Shown here: one piece after another, positions 25,522-34,245 of the stretch
Position numbering within the stretch: the stretch's first letter is position 1
Layout: the number at the start of each line of letters is the position of its first letter
NCBI RefSeq assembly: GCF_030913635.1
Contig: NZ_CP133188.1
Location: 3,038,001 to 3,102,000, forward strand
DNA: 64,000 bases
Origin: Sedimentibacter sp. MB35-C1
GTDB taxonomy: Bacteria; Bacillota; Clostridia; Tissierellales; Sedimentibacteraceae
Reading direction: 5' to 3'
Made by a program: the position numbers and the translations under genes
Notes under the pieces: generated by a model
Databases searched by the model: none
What the model saw: the letters and a program-made list of their open reading frames with translations, nothing else
Told to the model about the DNA's origin: nothing

Positions 25522-25938
25522 TTACTCCTCCCCCATAGCATGCTTAAAAGCAGCTGTTGTTTTATATAAGTAATCTGATACAAGCACCATAACACTCCAT
25601 ATTGCAGTAACAAAAATCGCCATAGAAACACCTACCGTAGCAATTTCATGAAGCATAGGTGCAATATTTTCAGGGTTGTTCATTGCAGTCAAAAATGGTG
25701 GTCTGAGAACTACTTCTCCGTGCCAAATATGTTCAATGGCTAGAAGAAAAACTCCTCCCCATAAAAGATTCGTCAACCAATTTAATTTACGGCTCCATGA
25801 TAACCCTGTTTCAGTCTTGATGTCAGGAACTCCATCATCAGATTTTAAATTAATTTTTGAAATCTCTTTCTTTTTTACACTCTTTTTTATAACAGTTATG
25901 ACAACAGCTTCAGCTGCCGGCACTAAAAAACACGCCAT
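25522..25938 (-). CDS. Membrane protein of hydrogenase operon
   Basis: This 138-residue protein begins MACFLVPAAEAVVITVIKK, has a basic loop, then two membrane segments (LTNLLWGGVFLLAIEHIWHG and VSMAIFVTAIWSVMVLVSDY). Histidines in AIEHIWHGE and MLHEIATVG lie at membrane edges, where b-type heme or metal ligation is conceivable but unproved. I do not recognise the family. It starts 30 bases after hypE in the same direction. Confidence 0.7.
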   Translation of the reverse strand: MACFLVPAAEAVVITVIKKSVKKKEISKINLKSDDGVPDIKTETGLSWSRKLNWLTNLLWGGVFLLAIEHIWHGEVVLRPPFLTAMNNPENIAPMLHEIATVGVSMAIFVTAIWSVMVLVSDYLYKTTAAFKHAMGEE

Positions 25939-25968
25939 AATATCCCTCCCTTTAAGATAAATTAATAA

Positions 25969-26967
25969 TCAGCAAATTCTCGATATCATTTGATTCTCAA
26001 GTATAGCAAGTATCCGTTCCCCTCCGAGCCACGTCCTTACACATACCTTACTGTATAAATCATCAAATTTTCCAATTATTTGTGAGTTTTGGCAATCATC
26101 TAACATATTAATACAATTAAGGATTTTTGTACCAAACCCTTTTTCAACAACGAGTATCATCCTGCCCTCACAGGCAAAGTATAGGGGATCTGTACCCAGA
26201 AGTTCATGGACAGATTTAACAGCCGGTCTTATTTGTAACTTCTCCTCTTCTATTATAGCTCCAATATTATAACTGTCGGATATTTCGCAAAGCGCATTTG
26301 CAACACCTCCACGGGTAGGGTCTCGCATAAGCTTCACATGCTTAATACCATCGCCAAGAACAGAAACAATCTCTGAAAGAGGATTGCAGTCACTTGTAAA
26401 GTCTCCCTTTAAACCAAGCTCATATCTTTTAAGTAAAATTGCGGTCCCATGTTCGCCTACAGTTCCCGTAAGTATAATCTCATCACCTGATGTTATTTTT
26501 CTTGGGTTAAAAAATTTATGTACTTTTCCAATACCAGAGGTATTGATATAGATTCCGTCTGCCGACCCTTTTTCCACCACTTTAGTATCCCCAGCCACAA
26601 TTTTGACTCCGGCTTTTTTACAAATACTGCTCATAGATGAAGCAATCAAATCCAGTTTTTCAATTTCAAACCCTTCTTCTATGACAAAACCCGCACTGAG
26701 ATACAGAGGAACCGCTCCTGCCGATGTCAGATCATTGACTGTCCCGCATACGGCGAGCTTTCCGATATCTCCGCCCGGGAAAAAAATTGGCTTTACCACA
26801 AAGCTGTCTGTGGTAAACGCAAGCCGTCCTGCCTTCATTTGAAAAATAGCAGAATCTTGATATCCTGTAAGAATTTCATTGTCAAAATACTTATAAAAAA
26901 TATCCCTGATTAGATTATTTGTTAATAGGCCTCCGTCGCCGTGTCGAAGCATAATTCGTTGATTCAA
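25969..26967 (-). CDS. hypE: Hydrogenase maturation protein HypE
   Basis: This 332-residue PurM-like ATP-dependent enzyme dehydrates the carbamoyl group on its C-terminal cysteine to the cyanide ligand of the NiFe centre. The essential C-terminus RIC is present, as are HGDGG at the N-terminus, MKAGRLAFTTDSFVVKP and MRDPTRGGVANAL. The start is TTG 26967, overlapping the hypD stop by four bases, with GGAGG nine bases upstream. Partner HypF lies upstream in the same operon. Confidence 0.93.
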   Translation of the reverse strand: MNQRIMLRHGDGGLLTNNLIRDIFYKYFDNEILTGYQDSAIFQMKAGRLAFTTDSFVVKPIFFPGGDIGKLAVCGTVNDLTSAGAVPLYLSAGFVIEEGFEIEKLDLIASSMSSICKKAGVKIVAGDTKVVEKGSADGIYINTSGIGKVHKFFNPRKITSGDEIILTGTVGEHGTAILLKRYELGLKGDFTSDCNPLSEIVSVLGDGIKHVKLMRDPTRGGVANALCEISDSYNIGAIIEEEKLQIRPAVKSVHELLGTDPLYFACEGRMILVVEKGFGTKILNCINMLDDCQNSQIIGKFDDLYSKVCVRTWLGGERILAILENQMISRIC

Positions 26968-28052
26968 ACTTTATTACCTCCATATCTGTAGTACGCTGCG
27001 CATGCCCCTTCTGAAGAAACCATACATGGTCCTATAGGATGCTCAGGAGAACATTTGCGTCCAAAGTTCACACACATATCCGGCGTTTTTTCTCCTATTA
27101 GTACTTTCCCACAATCACATTGATTGAGGAAAACATTAGGACTTGATTGTATTTCAATATTAAATTTTTTTAAAGCGTCATATTCTTCAAAGTCACTGTT
27201 TATTGTAAAAGCAGAATCTATTATTATTCCAATACCTCTCCAATTTGCATCAGATATTTGAAACACTTCGTTTATAAGATGGAGAGCCAGCGTATTTCCT
27301 GCATCACATACGCATCTTTTATATGTGTTCATGAGTTGAACAGGCACTTCTCCTGTAAGCTGCCTGCATAAAATGCTTATGGATGCAATAATATCCATTG
27401 CCTCAAAGCCGCATATGACTGCGGGCATATTATAAACAGTGGTTATTGGCAAAAAAGGAGCTGTGCCAGTTATGGCAGCAACATGGCCGGGACAAAGCAT
27501 TGCATCAAAATTAACGCTGCCTTTTTCCAAAATAAATCTTATTACAGGCTCCATTCGCTTAAGTGACGTTAGCAGAAATAAATTATTAATTTTTTGTTTC
27601 CGCGCCATTTTAATTAATGCTGCGTACAAAGGTGCTGTAGTTTCAAAGCCAACCGCTGCAAATACAATATTTTCACCTTTTCGCCTTTGTGCAAGATTAA
27701 GCACATCTTCAGGTGAATAGACTGTTACCACCTTTTTCCCTAAAGTGATCTGTTCTTCCAAGTTGCCGCATGAACCGCTGACTCTCAAAAGATCTCCAAA
27801 TGAAGCTACTACAACATTTTCATAGTTTAATAGCTTTATTAGCGCATCAATATAACCTGCTTCAGTTACACATACCGGGCAGCCGGGCCCTGAAACAAGG
27901 CGGATTTTTGGAGAAAGAATTTTTTTGATTCCAAATCTGGCAATTTGATGTGTATGTGTGCCGCAAATTTCCATTATGCGAATATCTTCGGTAATAGTTT
28001 TGTTAATTTTTTCAACAGTTTTTCCAATTAACAGTTTATCTTCTTCTATCAT
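26964..28052 (-). CDS. hypD: Hydrogenase maturation protein HypD
   Basis: This 362-residue Fe-S protein, together with HypC, assembles the Fe(CN)2CO unit. The motifs ICGTHTHQI (residues 28-37), SGPGCPVCVTE (about 53-64), CPGHVAAITG and the C-terminal cysteine set ending GPCMVSSEGACAAYYRYG are intact. The start overlaps the hypC stop as ATGA. Confidence 0.95.
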   Translation of the reverse strand: MIEEDKLLIGKTVEKINKTITEDIRIMEICGTHTHQIARFGIKKILSPKIRLVSGPGCPVCVTEAGYIDALIKLLNYENVVVASFGDLLRVSGSCGNLEEQITLGKKVVTVYSPEDVLNLAQRRKGENIVFAAVGFETTAPLYAALIKMARKQKINNLFLLTSLKRMEPVIRFILEKGSVNFDAMLCPGHVAAITGTAPFLPITTVYNMPAVICGFEAMDIIASISILCRQLTGEVPVQLMNTYKRCVCDAGNTLALHLINEVFQISDANWRGIGIIIDSAFTINSDFEEYDALKKFNIEIQSSPNVFLNQCDCGKVLIGEKTPDMCVNFGRKCSPEHPIGPCMVSSEGACAAYYRYGGNKV

Positions 28053-28270
28053 TGCATACCCCTCAACATATCTTGAAGAGCATTTTTAAGAAAATTAAAA
28101 TACTCGTCGTCAATTCTATTTATAGCAAATCCTGCATGCACCATGACTTTATCACCAACTCTTGGCTTGTCGATTAACAAAATATTTACTTCTTTTCTAA
28201 CCCCCATTATATCTACCTCCGCATGGGGTTCATTAATATTGATTACTTTTGCCGGAATCGCAAGGCACAT
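28049..28270 (-). CDS. hypC: Hydrogenase assembly chaperone HypC
   Basis: This 73-residue chaperone begins MCLAIPAKVI, with the essential Cys2 that carries the iron fragment to the hydrogenase large subunit. VGDKVMVHAGFAINRID is the family core. The gene overlaps the hypF 3' end by 38 bases. Confidence 0.95.
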   Translation of the reverse strand: MCLAIPAKVININEPHAEVDIMGVRKEVNILLIDKPRVGDKVMVHAGFAINRIDDEYFNFLKNALQDMLRGMQ

Positions 28271-30539
28271 AATTATTCTCCTTCAAAATAGCACCAGCCG
28301 CCACCGCCTGTCCGAAAGAAATTCCTCCGTCATTTGATGGTGTAAGCCGATTATAATAAACGTTAAATTTCAAATTTCTAAGCTTAAATATAAGTTTTTC
28401 AAGTAAGTATGTATTTTCAAAAACTCCTCCGCTCAGCACAATATCTTTTATTGCTGTTTTTTCGTAAATTTTGCATACACATTCAGCTGTGGCTTCAACT
28501 AAGGTGTTATGAAATTTTGATGATATAATGAACTTTGGTTCTTTATTTCTAATGTCTCTTATAATATCTTTTAGAATATCTTCATATTCCAGCACAAAAC
28601 CATCTTCGGTATCATTAATTGAATATTTATAAAAGTTACAAACTTCTTTATCAGCTATGCTTTCTAATTCAATAGCAGCTTGTGCATCATAAGTTATTTG
28701 TGCTTGAAACCCGCATAGTGCTGCAACACAGTCAAAAAATCTTCCCATGCTGGAGGATTCAAAGCATTTAATTTTATTTTTAATTGCAGAATTAACCGCA
28801 TCCAAAACAAAGGGATCTATTTTGCGTAAAAATTCATGAGAATCAACACCAATAGATAATAGATAGGATGCGGCGCACCTCCACGGTTCTTTTACTGCAC
28901 TGTCGCCTCCTTGAAGCGTTACATAATTTAAATGGCCTGCCCTTTTATATTCAGATAATGAACCTACAAGGAATTCTCCTCCCCATACCGAACCATCTGT
29001 ACCCAAGCCTGTTCCATCGTATATTACGCCAATCACCTTATGCGACAATTTATTTTCAGCCATGCAGCCAGCCATGTGCGCATGATGATGCTGAACTGCT
29101 ATTTTTTCGCCTACTTGTTCCTTTGCATAACGTGTAGAAATATAATCCGGATTTAAATCGCAAGCGTAAATATCTGGATGATAATTAAACAAACTTTTAA
29201 AATGCTCAATTTGCCTGCTAAAAACTTTATACGTTTTATACTCGTTTAGATCCCCTATGTACTGGCTTGCTGTAGCAAAACCATTTTCAGTAATGCATAC
29301 AGAACATTTTTGCTCAGGTCCCACTGCCAATATCCTGTTCTTTATTTCTATATGTATTGTCAAAGGGGCGTACCCGCGCCCACATCGAACAAGCACCTCA
29401 TGCTCATCTGCAACTTTTACTACCGCATCATCCACCGGCACAATTATCTCACGATTATGCACCAAAAAGTATTCTGCAACAGCACTAAGAGTTTTTACAG
29501 CAATATCATCTTGGTAGCATATGGGAGAGCCGCTGATATTTCCGCTAGTCATAACAAGATAGTCAATTTCATCTTGAAAAAGAAGAAAATGGAGGGGTGT
29601 ATAAGGCAACATAACTCCAAGACTTTTTTGATTCGGTGCAATATCTTGAGGTAAATACTCCGGTGATTTCTTGCGCAGCAATAAGATTGGTTTCTTGCTT
29701 CCTGTTAAGATTTCTTTTTCTTTTTTTGATACCTCACAAATTCTATGAATTGATTCCATATTGCGAGCCATTATTGCCAGCGGTTTATGTGGTCTGTGTT
29801 TAAGTTTTCGAAGTTTTTGCACTACCTCTGAATCTTCTGCGTTGCAGCATAGGTGATATCCTCCTATTCCTTTCACAGCAAGAATTTTACCTTTATGAAT
29901 CAATTCCCTGGCAAGACTTATGCAATCAAGCGAATCCACCCTGTTACCTTGATCATCTAGCAGCTCCAGCATTGGCCCGCAGTCAGAGCAGCAATTTGTT
30001 TGTGCGTGAAACCGTCGGTTATCTTTAGCGCTGTATTCACCTTGGCATTGTGAACACATTTTAAACTTAGACATAGAAATGGTTTCTCTGTCATAGGGAA
30101 GGCTGTTTATAATAGAGTATCTTGGCCCGCAATCTGTACAGCTTATAAAAGGATACTTAAACCGTTTGTTGCCTAATGCGTTAAATTCTTTTAAACAGCT
30201 TTCACACACAGCTATATCAGCAGACAAAAAATTTGCTGTATTGTCATCAGCCCTGCTGGTTTTAATTGAAAAGTCAGTGTATCCACAAACTTGTTGTAAT
30301 CTCATCTGAAAATCTGCAATTACAGCATTACTAGGATACTCATTTTGAAGTATTCGAATAAACTCTTTGATACTTCCTTCATTTCCCTCAACGTCTACTA
30401 TAACTTTTGAGCCATGGTTTTCAACCCATCCTTTGAGCTGAAGCCCTTCTGCAGTTCTGTATACAAAAGGGCGAAATCCAACCCCTTGTACAATTCCTGC
30501 CAGAGTTATAACGTACCTTTTTATATTATTCAAAGACAT
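28233..30539 (-). CDS. hypF: Carbamoyltransferase HypF
   Basis: This protein of about 768 residues has the complete HypF layout: acylphosphatase domain (GIVQGVGFRPFVYR near residue 15), two zinc fingers (CESCLKEF, CTDCGPRYS, CSQCQGEYS, CCSDCGPML between about 105 and 180), a YrdC-like carbamoyl-adenylate domain (about 200-380) and a C-terminal Kae1-like domain with HHHAHMAGCMAE and YDGTGLGTDG. It makes the carbamoyl group that HypE converts to cyanide. I start it at ATG 30539, overlapping the HypA-like gene by 14 bases. Upstream in-frame ATGs lie deeper in that gene. Confidence 0.93.
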   Translation of the reverse strand: MSLNNIKRYVITLAGIVQGVGFRPFVYRTAEGLQLKGWVENHGSKVIVDVEGNEGSIKEFIRILQNEYPSNAVIADFQMRLQQVCGYTDFSIKTSRADDNTANFLSADIAVCESCLKEFNALGNKRFKYPFISCTDCGPRYSIINSLPYDRETISMSKFKMCSQCQGEYSAKDNRRFHAQTNCCSDCGPMLELLDDQGNRVDSLDCISLARELIHKGKILAVKGIGGYHLCCNAEDSEVVQKLRKLKHRPHKPLAIMARNMESIHRICEVSKKEKEILTGSKKPILLLRKKSPEYLPQDIAPNQKSLGVMLPYTPLHFLLFQDEIDYLVMTSGNISGSPICYQDDIAVKTLSAVAEYFLVHNREIIVPVDDAVVKVADEHEVLVRCGRGYAPLTIHIEIKNRILAVGPEQKCSVCITENGFATASQYIGDLNEYKTYKVFSRQIEHFKSLFNYHPDIYACDLNPDYISTRYAKEQVGEKIAVQHHHAHMAGCMAENKLSHKVIGVIYDGTGLGTDGSVWGGEFLVGSLSEYKRAGHLNYVTLQGGDSAVKEPWRCAASYLLSIGVDSHEFLRKIDPFVLDAVNSAIKNKIKCFESSSMGRFFDCVAALCGFQAQITYDAQAAIELESIADKEVCNFYKYSINDTEDGFVLEYEDILKDIIRDIRNKEPKFIISSKFHNTLVEATAECVCKIYEKTAIKDIVLSGGVFENTYLLEKLIFKLRNLKFNVYYNRLTPSNDGGISFGQAVAAGAILKENNYVPCDSGKSNQY

Positions 30540-30783
30540 CCCCATCAATATTTTTAATAATAGCCGTAAGTTTTTCATAAGGTTTATGCTCAACATTTAT
30601 GACTGTCCATTCACCAAACATAACACTGTCACGATCTTTCAAATGAGATAAAAGATGTGGTCCTTCAATATGGCTGCCTTCATCAACTTCAATATTTATT
30701 TCATTTATTTTAACAATTCCATTTTGTTCGCAAAGAGTAATAATAGATTGATATATTTTTTCTATCAAGTGTGTATCATGCAT
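30526..30783 (-). CDS. HypA-like protein lacking the zinc ribbon
   Basis: This 85-residue protein begins MHDTHLIEKIYQSIITLCEQ, recalling the HypA nickel-binding start MHE and the alpha/beta N-terminal domain. Full HypA proteins have about 113-140 residues with two CxxC motifs binding zinc. Here neither motif is present; the only cysteine is in TLCEQNG. The operon position between protease and hypF supports a nickel-insertion role. I start it at ATG 30783, because the TTG two codons earlier would precede the family start. HypB is not encoded anywhere in the window. Confidence 0.7.
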   Translation of the reverse strand: MHDTHLIEKIYQSIITLCEQNGIVKINEINIEVDEGSHIEGPHLLSHLKDRDSVMFGEWTVINVEHKPYEKLTAIIKNIDGDVFE

Positions 30784-31240
30784 TGTCAATTTCCTCCTTT
30801 ATATTTAAAATTGTTGTTAAAACAATATTGCAAATCTTATCAAATGATTTTTGAAGCGGTTCGCTTAGCTCAAATCCAAAGCCTATTTCAGCTGCTTCAA
30901 TACCAATTAAATAACCTTGTGATTTCGGATGATACAAGTCAATTAAGTCAAAAAGGCTGAATTCGTGTTGTGTACGTAACCTTCGGCGATTTTTTAATGC
31001 GTAACTGAGAAGCATTATATCAACACTGCCAGGTTCTTTTTCCTGTGTCATAGCATCAATTATAATTAAAAAATCCTCAGGCTTAATTTCATCAAAACAA
31101 CATTGAAAATCTGTTTCTCCAACTAATGAATCAATACCACGCGTGCTGAGATTATCTTGAATAGCACCAACAACCTTTGATCCTATTCCATCGTCACGCA
31201 TAACACAGCTTCCAATACCTATCACAAACATCCGTTTCAT
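30776..31240 (-). CDS. Hydrogenase maturation endopeptidase
   Basis: This 154-residue protease of the HyaD/HycI family removes the C-terminal peptide from the large subunit once nickel is inserted. Nickel-sensing residues are in GIGSCVMRDDGIGSKV (residues 8-23), the aspartate in IIDAMTQEKEPG, and the histidine in RTQHEFSLFDLI. It overlaps the large-subunit stop as ATGA. The large subunit ends in a 15-residue extension after its last motif, which is its expected substrate. Confidence 0.9.
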   Translation of the reverse strand: MKRMFVIGIGSCVMRDDGIGSKVVGAIQDNLSTRGIDSLVGETDFQCCFDEIKPEDFLIIIDAMTQEKEPGSVDIMLLSYALKNRRRLRTQHEFSLFDLIDLYHPKSQGYLIGIEAAEIGFGFELSEPLQKSFDKICNIVLTTILNIKEEIDNA

Positions 31241-32646
31241 GGCACTACCTTCATAGTTTTAATTAAACTACCATTTGTATAAACGTGAGTAGCACAAGAA
31301 ACACATGGGTCAAAGGAGCGTATAATTCTTCCAATCTCTACCGGAGAGTCTGTGTTCTGTATTATTGTACCAATCAACGCCTTTTCTCCAGGGCCAGGTA
31401 AATTATCTTCACTTCTCGTTGAAAGATTCCATGCAGATGGAGTGATAATCTGATAAAGCGATATTACGCTGTTTTCAATTTTCATCCAATGACCCAAAGC
31501 CCCTCGCGTAGTGTCAATCAAACCTGCACCTTTAGCATTCTCAGGGACTTCATATTCTTTTTGAACAGAAATTCCTGGAATAACGTTATTAAGAAGCGTA
31601 AGAATAATATCTGCTATTTTTGCGGCTTCAAGAACTCTGGCCAAAGTTCTGTCCATTGTAGATATTCCGTTTCTGTATTCGCCGCAAAGCCACATTCTTG
31701 CCAACGGCCCAACCTCATAAGGAAGTCCTCTATACCTTGGAGCTTTCACCCACGAGTATGCATCAATTTTATCCATATCAGGTTCAGGAATTGTTTGATA
31801 TGGCGTATAAGTATCTTCGTTTGCTATGTACCATGATGAGTAAATATTTTCAGTAATTTCTGCCGGATTAAGTTCCACAATCTTGCCTCCGCTGTACGCT
31901 AAAGGATTAACATAAAGAGTTCCAAGCTTTTCATATTCATTAAAACAGCCAAAACTGAGAAGATTTCCGTAACCTCGTCCAATTCTAAAATACTCTTCAT
32001 AGTATTCAGCAATGGTATAAGCATCGGGTATCATTTTATTGCAGATAAATTCTCTAATATTTTGCAGAAGAGATCGTAACTGCAATATTTTCTCCTGCGT
32101 TGCCTGCGATGTAATTCCGCCGATAAAAACTCCATGGTTATGCGGAGCTTTTCCTCCTAAAACAGCCAGCATTTCATGCGCATTTCTGCTATACACGAGA
32201 GAATCAAAATAATGCTGTACAATTAAATCATTTTTTTGTTTTGGCAACCTAAAGTCATTGTGGTTAGTTTCAAAAAGCGTATTGCCTTCAGGCAGCTTTA
32301 TAAAATCAGGTGCCGTGTACTGATAAAAATGTCTTATGTGGTTTTGAAGAAATTCGCATCCATGAATTATATCTCTCAAATATCTGCCCTGTTGAGAAGG
32401 AATAATACCAAAAGCATCCTCCAGCGCCAGAGTTGATGCCATTGAATGAGCAGCTGAACAAATACCGCATATTCTTTGAGTAAAATATACGGCATCAAAG
32501 GGGCTTCTCCCCTCCAGCATTTTTTCAAAGCCCCTGAAAAGCAAACCTTCTGTTTTTGCATCTGTTACAGTATTATTGCCAATGATCGCATCGATTTCCA
32601 TAAACCCGCTAATTCGGGTAACAGGACTAATTTTTACTCTCTTCAT
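31237..32646 (-). CDS. NiFe hydrogenase large subunit
   Basis: This catalytic subunit of about 469 residues has the N-terminal motif TQRICGICSAAHSMAS (L1) and the C-terminal SFDPCVSCATH (L2), together supplying the four nickel-binding cysteines. A 15-residue extension follows the histidine and would be removed by the protease next door. FRGFEKMLEGRSPFDA before L1 resembles uptake-type (group 1/2) enzymes. The start is ATG 32646, with AGGAGAG upstream. The longer open frame overlaps the small-subunit gene and lacks a site. No Tat-signal partner exists, so the enzyme is cytoplasmic. Confidence 0.93.
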   Translation of the reverse strand: MKRVKISPVTRISGFMEIDAIIGNNTVTDAKTEGLLFRGFEKMLEGRSPFDAVYFTQRICGICSAAHSMASTLALEDAFGIIPSQQGRYLRDIIHGCEFLQNHIRHFYQYTAPDFIKLPEGNTLFETNHNDFRLPKQKNDLIVQHYFDSLVYSRNAHEMLAVLGGKAPHNHGVFIGGITSQATQEKILQLRSLLQNIREFICNKMIPDAYTIAEYYEEYFRIGRGYGNLLSFGCFNEYEKLGTLYVNPLAYSGGKIVELNPAEITENIYSSWYIANEDTYTPYQTIPEPDMDKIDAYSWVKAPRYRGLPYEVGPLARMWLCGEYRNGISTMDRTLARVLEAAKIADIILTLLNNVIPGISVQKEYEVPENAKGAGLIDTTRGALGHWMKIENSVISLYQIITPSAWNLSTRSEDNLPGPGEKALIGTIIQNTDSPVEIGRIIRSFDPCVSCATHVYTNGSLIKTMKVVP

Positions 32647-32659
32647 TTTTTCAGCTCTC

Positions 32660-33547
32660 CTATGTAGTATCGTAACTAATAAATGGTTCCATTTTATCAG
32701 GAAACCCAAACATGGCACAGCCAATGCAAGGACTATCATCCTCAATAGGCCAGTTTACACCCTCATTCCACTTTCTGACGGGGCAGTCAACTCTTGTGAC
32801 CGGACCTCTGCATCCAATCTTAAACATGCAGGTTTTTTCTCCAAGTTTCGATGCAAAAATCCCGCTGTCAAAATATTTTCTCCTTGGACATATATCATGA
32901 ATTAACGTGCTATAAAGCATAATCGGACGTTGCCTGCTATCCAATTCCGGTTCTCCAAAAAGCATTATGTAAGCAAGTGTTCCCATAAACCAGTCAGGGT
33001 GACATGGACAACCCGGAAGCTTTATAACCTTTTTGTTTAGTAAGCTTTGAATGCCCACACATTGAGCCGGATTTGGCCTTGCCGCAGAAATACCTCCGTC
33101 GGAAGCACATGTACCCACAGCTATAACATAAGCAGCCTTTTCCCCAAATTTTTTAATTGCGTCATATGCAGTTACAGGCTGGCCTCTCCACCTTCCGATA
33201 ATATTGTACAATCCGTTATTCTTCGTCGAAACAGCGCCCTCAACAGCTAATATGTAGTCGTCATCGATAACACTAAACAATTTTTCCATGGCGTCTTCAC
33301 CTTCAGCTGCCATTAGACTATTGTCATAAATAAAATTTACCATTTGAGTGGCCAGACTTTTAAAATCCGGGTTTGCCCCATCCAGAAGGGAAATAATATT
33401 TCCTGAACATCCTGTAAGCTCAAACCATATTAAATTTCTTTTTTTTATTTTATTTTGTTTAACAGAATCTATTACTTTATGAACAAGCAAAGATGTCGTC
33501 TCTAACCTAGTGTAAAAATTCGGACAAATACTAATTTTTTCATTCAT
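32660..33547 (-). CDS. NiFe hydrogenase small subunit
   Basis: This 295-residue iron-sulfur subunit carries electrons from the NiFe site. It lacks a Tat signal and C-terminal membrane helix, so it is soluble. The proximal-cluster motif, normally CxxC, reads ELTGCSGN: Leu44 replaces the first cysteine and only Cys47 remains. Other ligand candidates are VGTCASDG, LPGCPCHPDW, HDICPRRKYF, KTCMFKIGCRG, VDCPVRKWN and PCIGCAMFGFPD. It overlaps the cytochrome b5-like gene upstream as ATGA. The substitution suggests a different fourth ligand, as known in some other hydrogenase groups. Confidence 0.92.
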   Translation of the reverse strand: MNEKISICPNFYTRLETTSLLVHKVIDSVKQNKIKKRNLIWFELTGCSGNIISLLDGANPDFKSLATQMVNFIYDNSLMAAEGEDAMEKLFSVIDDDYILAVEGAVSTKNNGLYNIIGRWRGQPVTAYDAIKKFGEKAAYVIAVGTCASDGGISAARPNPAQCVGIQSLLNKKVIKLPGCPCHPDWFMGTLAYIMLFGEPELDSRQRPIMLYSTLIHDICPRRKYFDSGIFASKLGEKTCMFKIGCRGPVTRVDCPVRKWNEGVNWPIEDDSPCIGCAMFGFPDKMEPFISYDTT

Positions 33548-33978
33548 TCTACCATCTTCCCAACCACCTTCAATTTATTTAGAACCGGCTGACCTGCGTG
33601 ACATGAAGCAAACTGATTGGTTACGTCAGTACCGGCCGAAAGTCCAAAATGAGTCGCTCCTCCCCAAGCCGCATTATTCGTTATATCATATACAACGCCA
33701 TTTACTGCCACATACGCCGGATTTCCGTTCCTGCCGTTATATGTTGATAGTTCAGCTTCCGTAAATATTCTGGTTGTATCTGGTTGTAAAATATTAGTAC
33801 TATCACTATCCTCCAGACCTTGAACCAGAGTGGTAATATTGGATATATTTTTGCGCAGGCGATTTAAAAGCTTATTTTTAGCGCAAGAATTTGGGGTTAT
33901 ATATAAACAATCGATTATGTCATTTATTTCATTTAAATTATCGTTTATTAAATTTATCAAAATTTCACTATTTTTCAT
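33544..33978 (-). CDS. Cytochrome b5-like heme-binding protein, first gene of hydrogenase operon
   Basis: This protein of about 144 residues has a charged helical N-terminal half (1-65) and a C-terminal cytochrome b5-type domain. FTEAELSTYNGRNGNPAYVA opens the domain, followed by VYDIT. The two probable heme histidines lie in GATHFGLSAG and FASCHAGQPV. There is no signal peptide or membrane helix. As the first gene, overlapping the small subunit start, it probably serves as electron partner of the hydrogenase. ATG 33978 has AAGGAG upstream. Confidence 0.82.
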   Translation of the reverse strand: MKNSEILINLINDNLNEINDIIDCLYITPNSCAKNKLLNRLRKNISNITTLVQGLEDSDSTNILQPDTTRIFTEAELSTYNGRNGNPAYVAVNGVVYDITNNAAWGGATHFGLSAGTDVTNQFASCHAGQPVLNKLKVVGKMVE

Positions 33979-34132
33979 GTATAATCTCCTTATATGCTTA
34001 TTCAAAATTAGTACATTATATTCTATATAAATTTAAATGTGTTTGTGGCAATTGCCCTTTCCGTTTTACCGCAGATGATATCATTAAGAGTGAAATTCTT
34101 GTTTAAATAATTCAGGTTTCCTAAATATAAAA

Positions 34133-34158
34133 AACAACCTCTCAATTGAAGGGTTGTT
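34133..34158. repeat. Short hairpin upstream of hydrogenase operon
   Basis: AACAACC (34133-34139) pairs with GGTTGTT (34152-34158). It stands just before the stronger terminator of the ABC operon and may be an auxiliary hairpin. Confidence 0.4.
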
Positions 34159-34177
34159 CTAAGCTAAATAGTTGAAC

Positions 34178-34213
34178 AAAAAGACTGTCCTTCTTTATTT
34201 AGACAGTCTTTTT
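34178..34213 (-). terminator. Terminator of the Ynj-like operon
   Basis: AAAAAGACTGTC (34178-34189) pairs perfectly with GACAGTCTTTTT (34202-34213) around 12 bases. It is followed on the minus strand by TTTTTGTTC, 33 bases beyond the ATPase stop. It separates the long ABC operon from the hydrogenase operon. Confidence 0.85.
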
Positions 34214-34245
34214 TATGTTAGTACAAGGCGATTAAATTATAAATC

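Noticed and set aside
34030-34106. Plus-strand frame ending CVCGNCPFRFTADDIIKSEI
   Set aside because: It is short, with no start, and lies in the AT-rich interval between operons. The cysteines are suggestive, but nothing supports expression.
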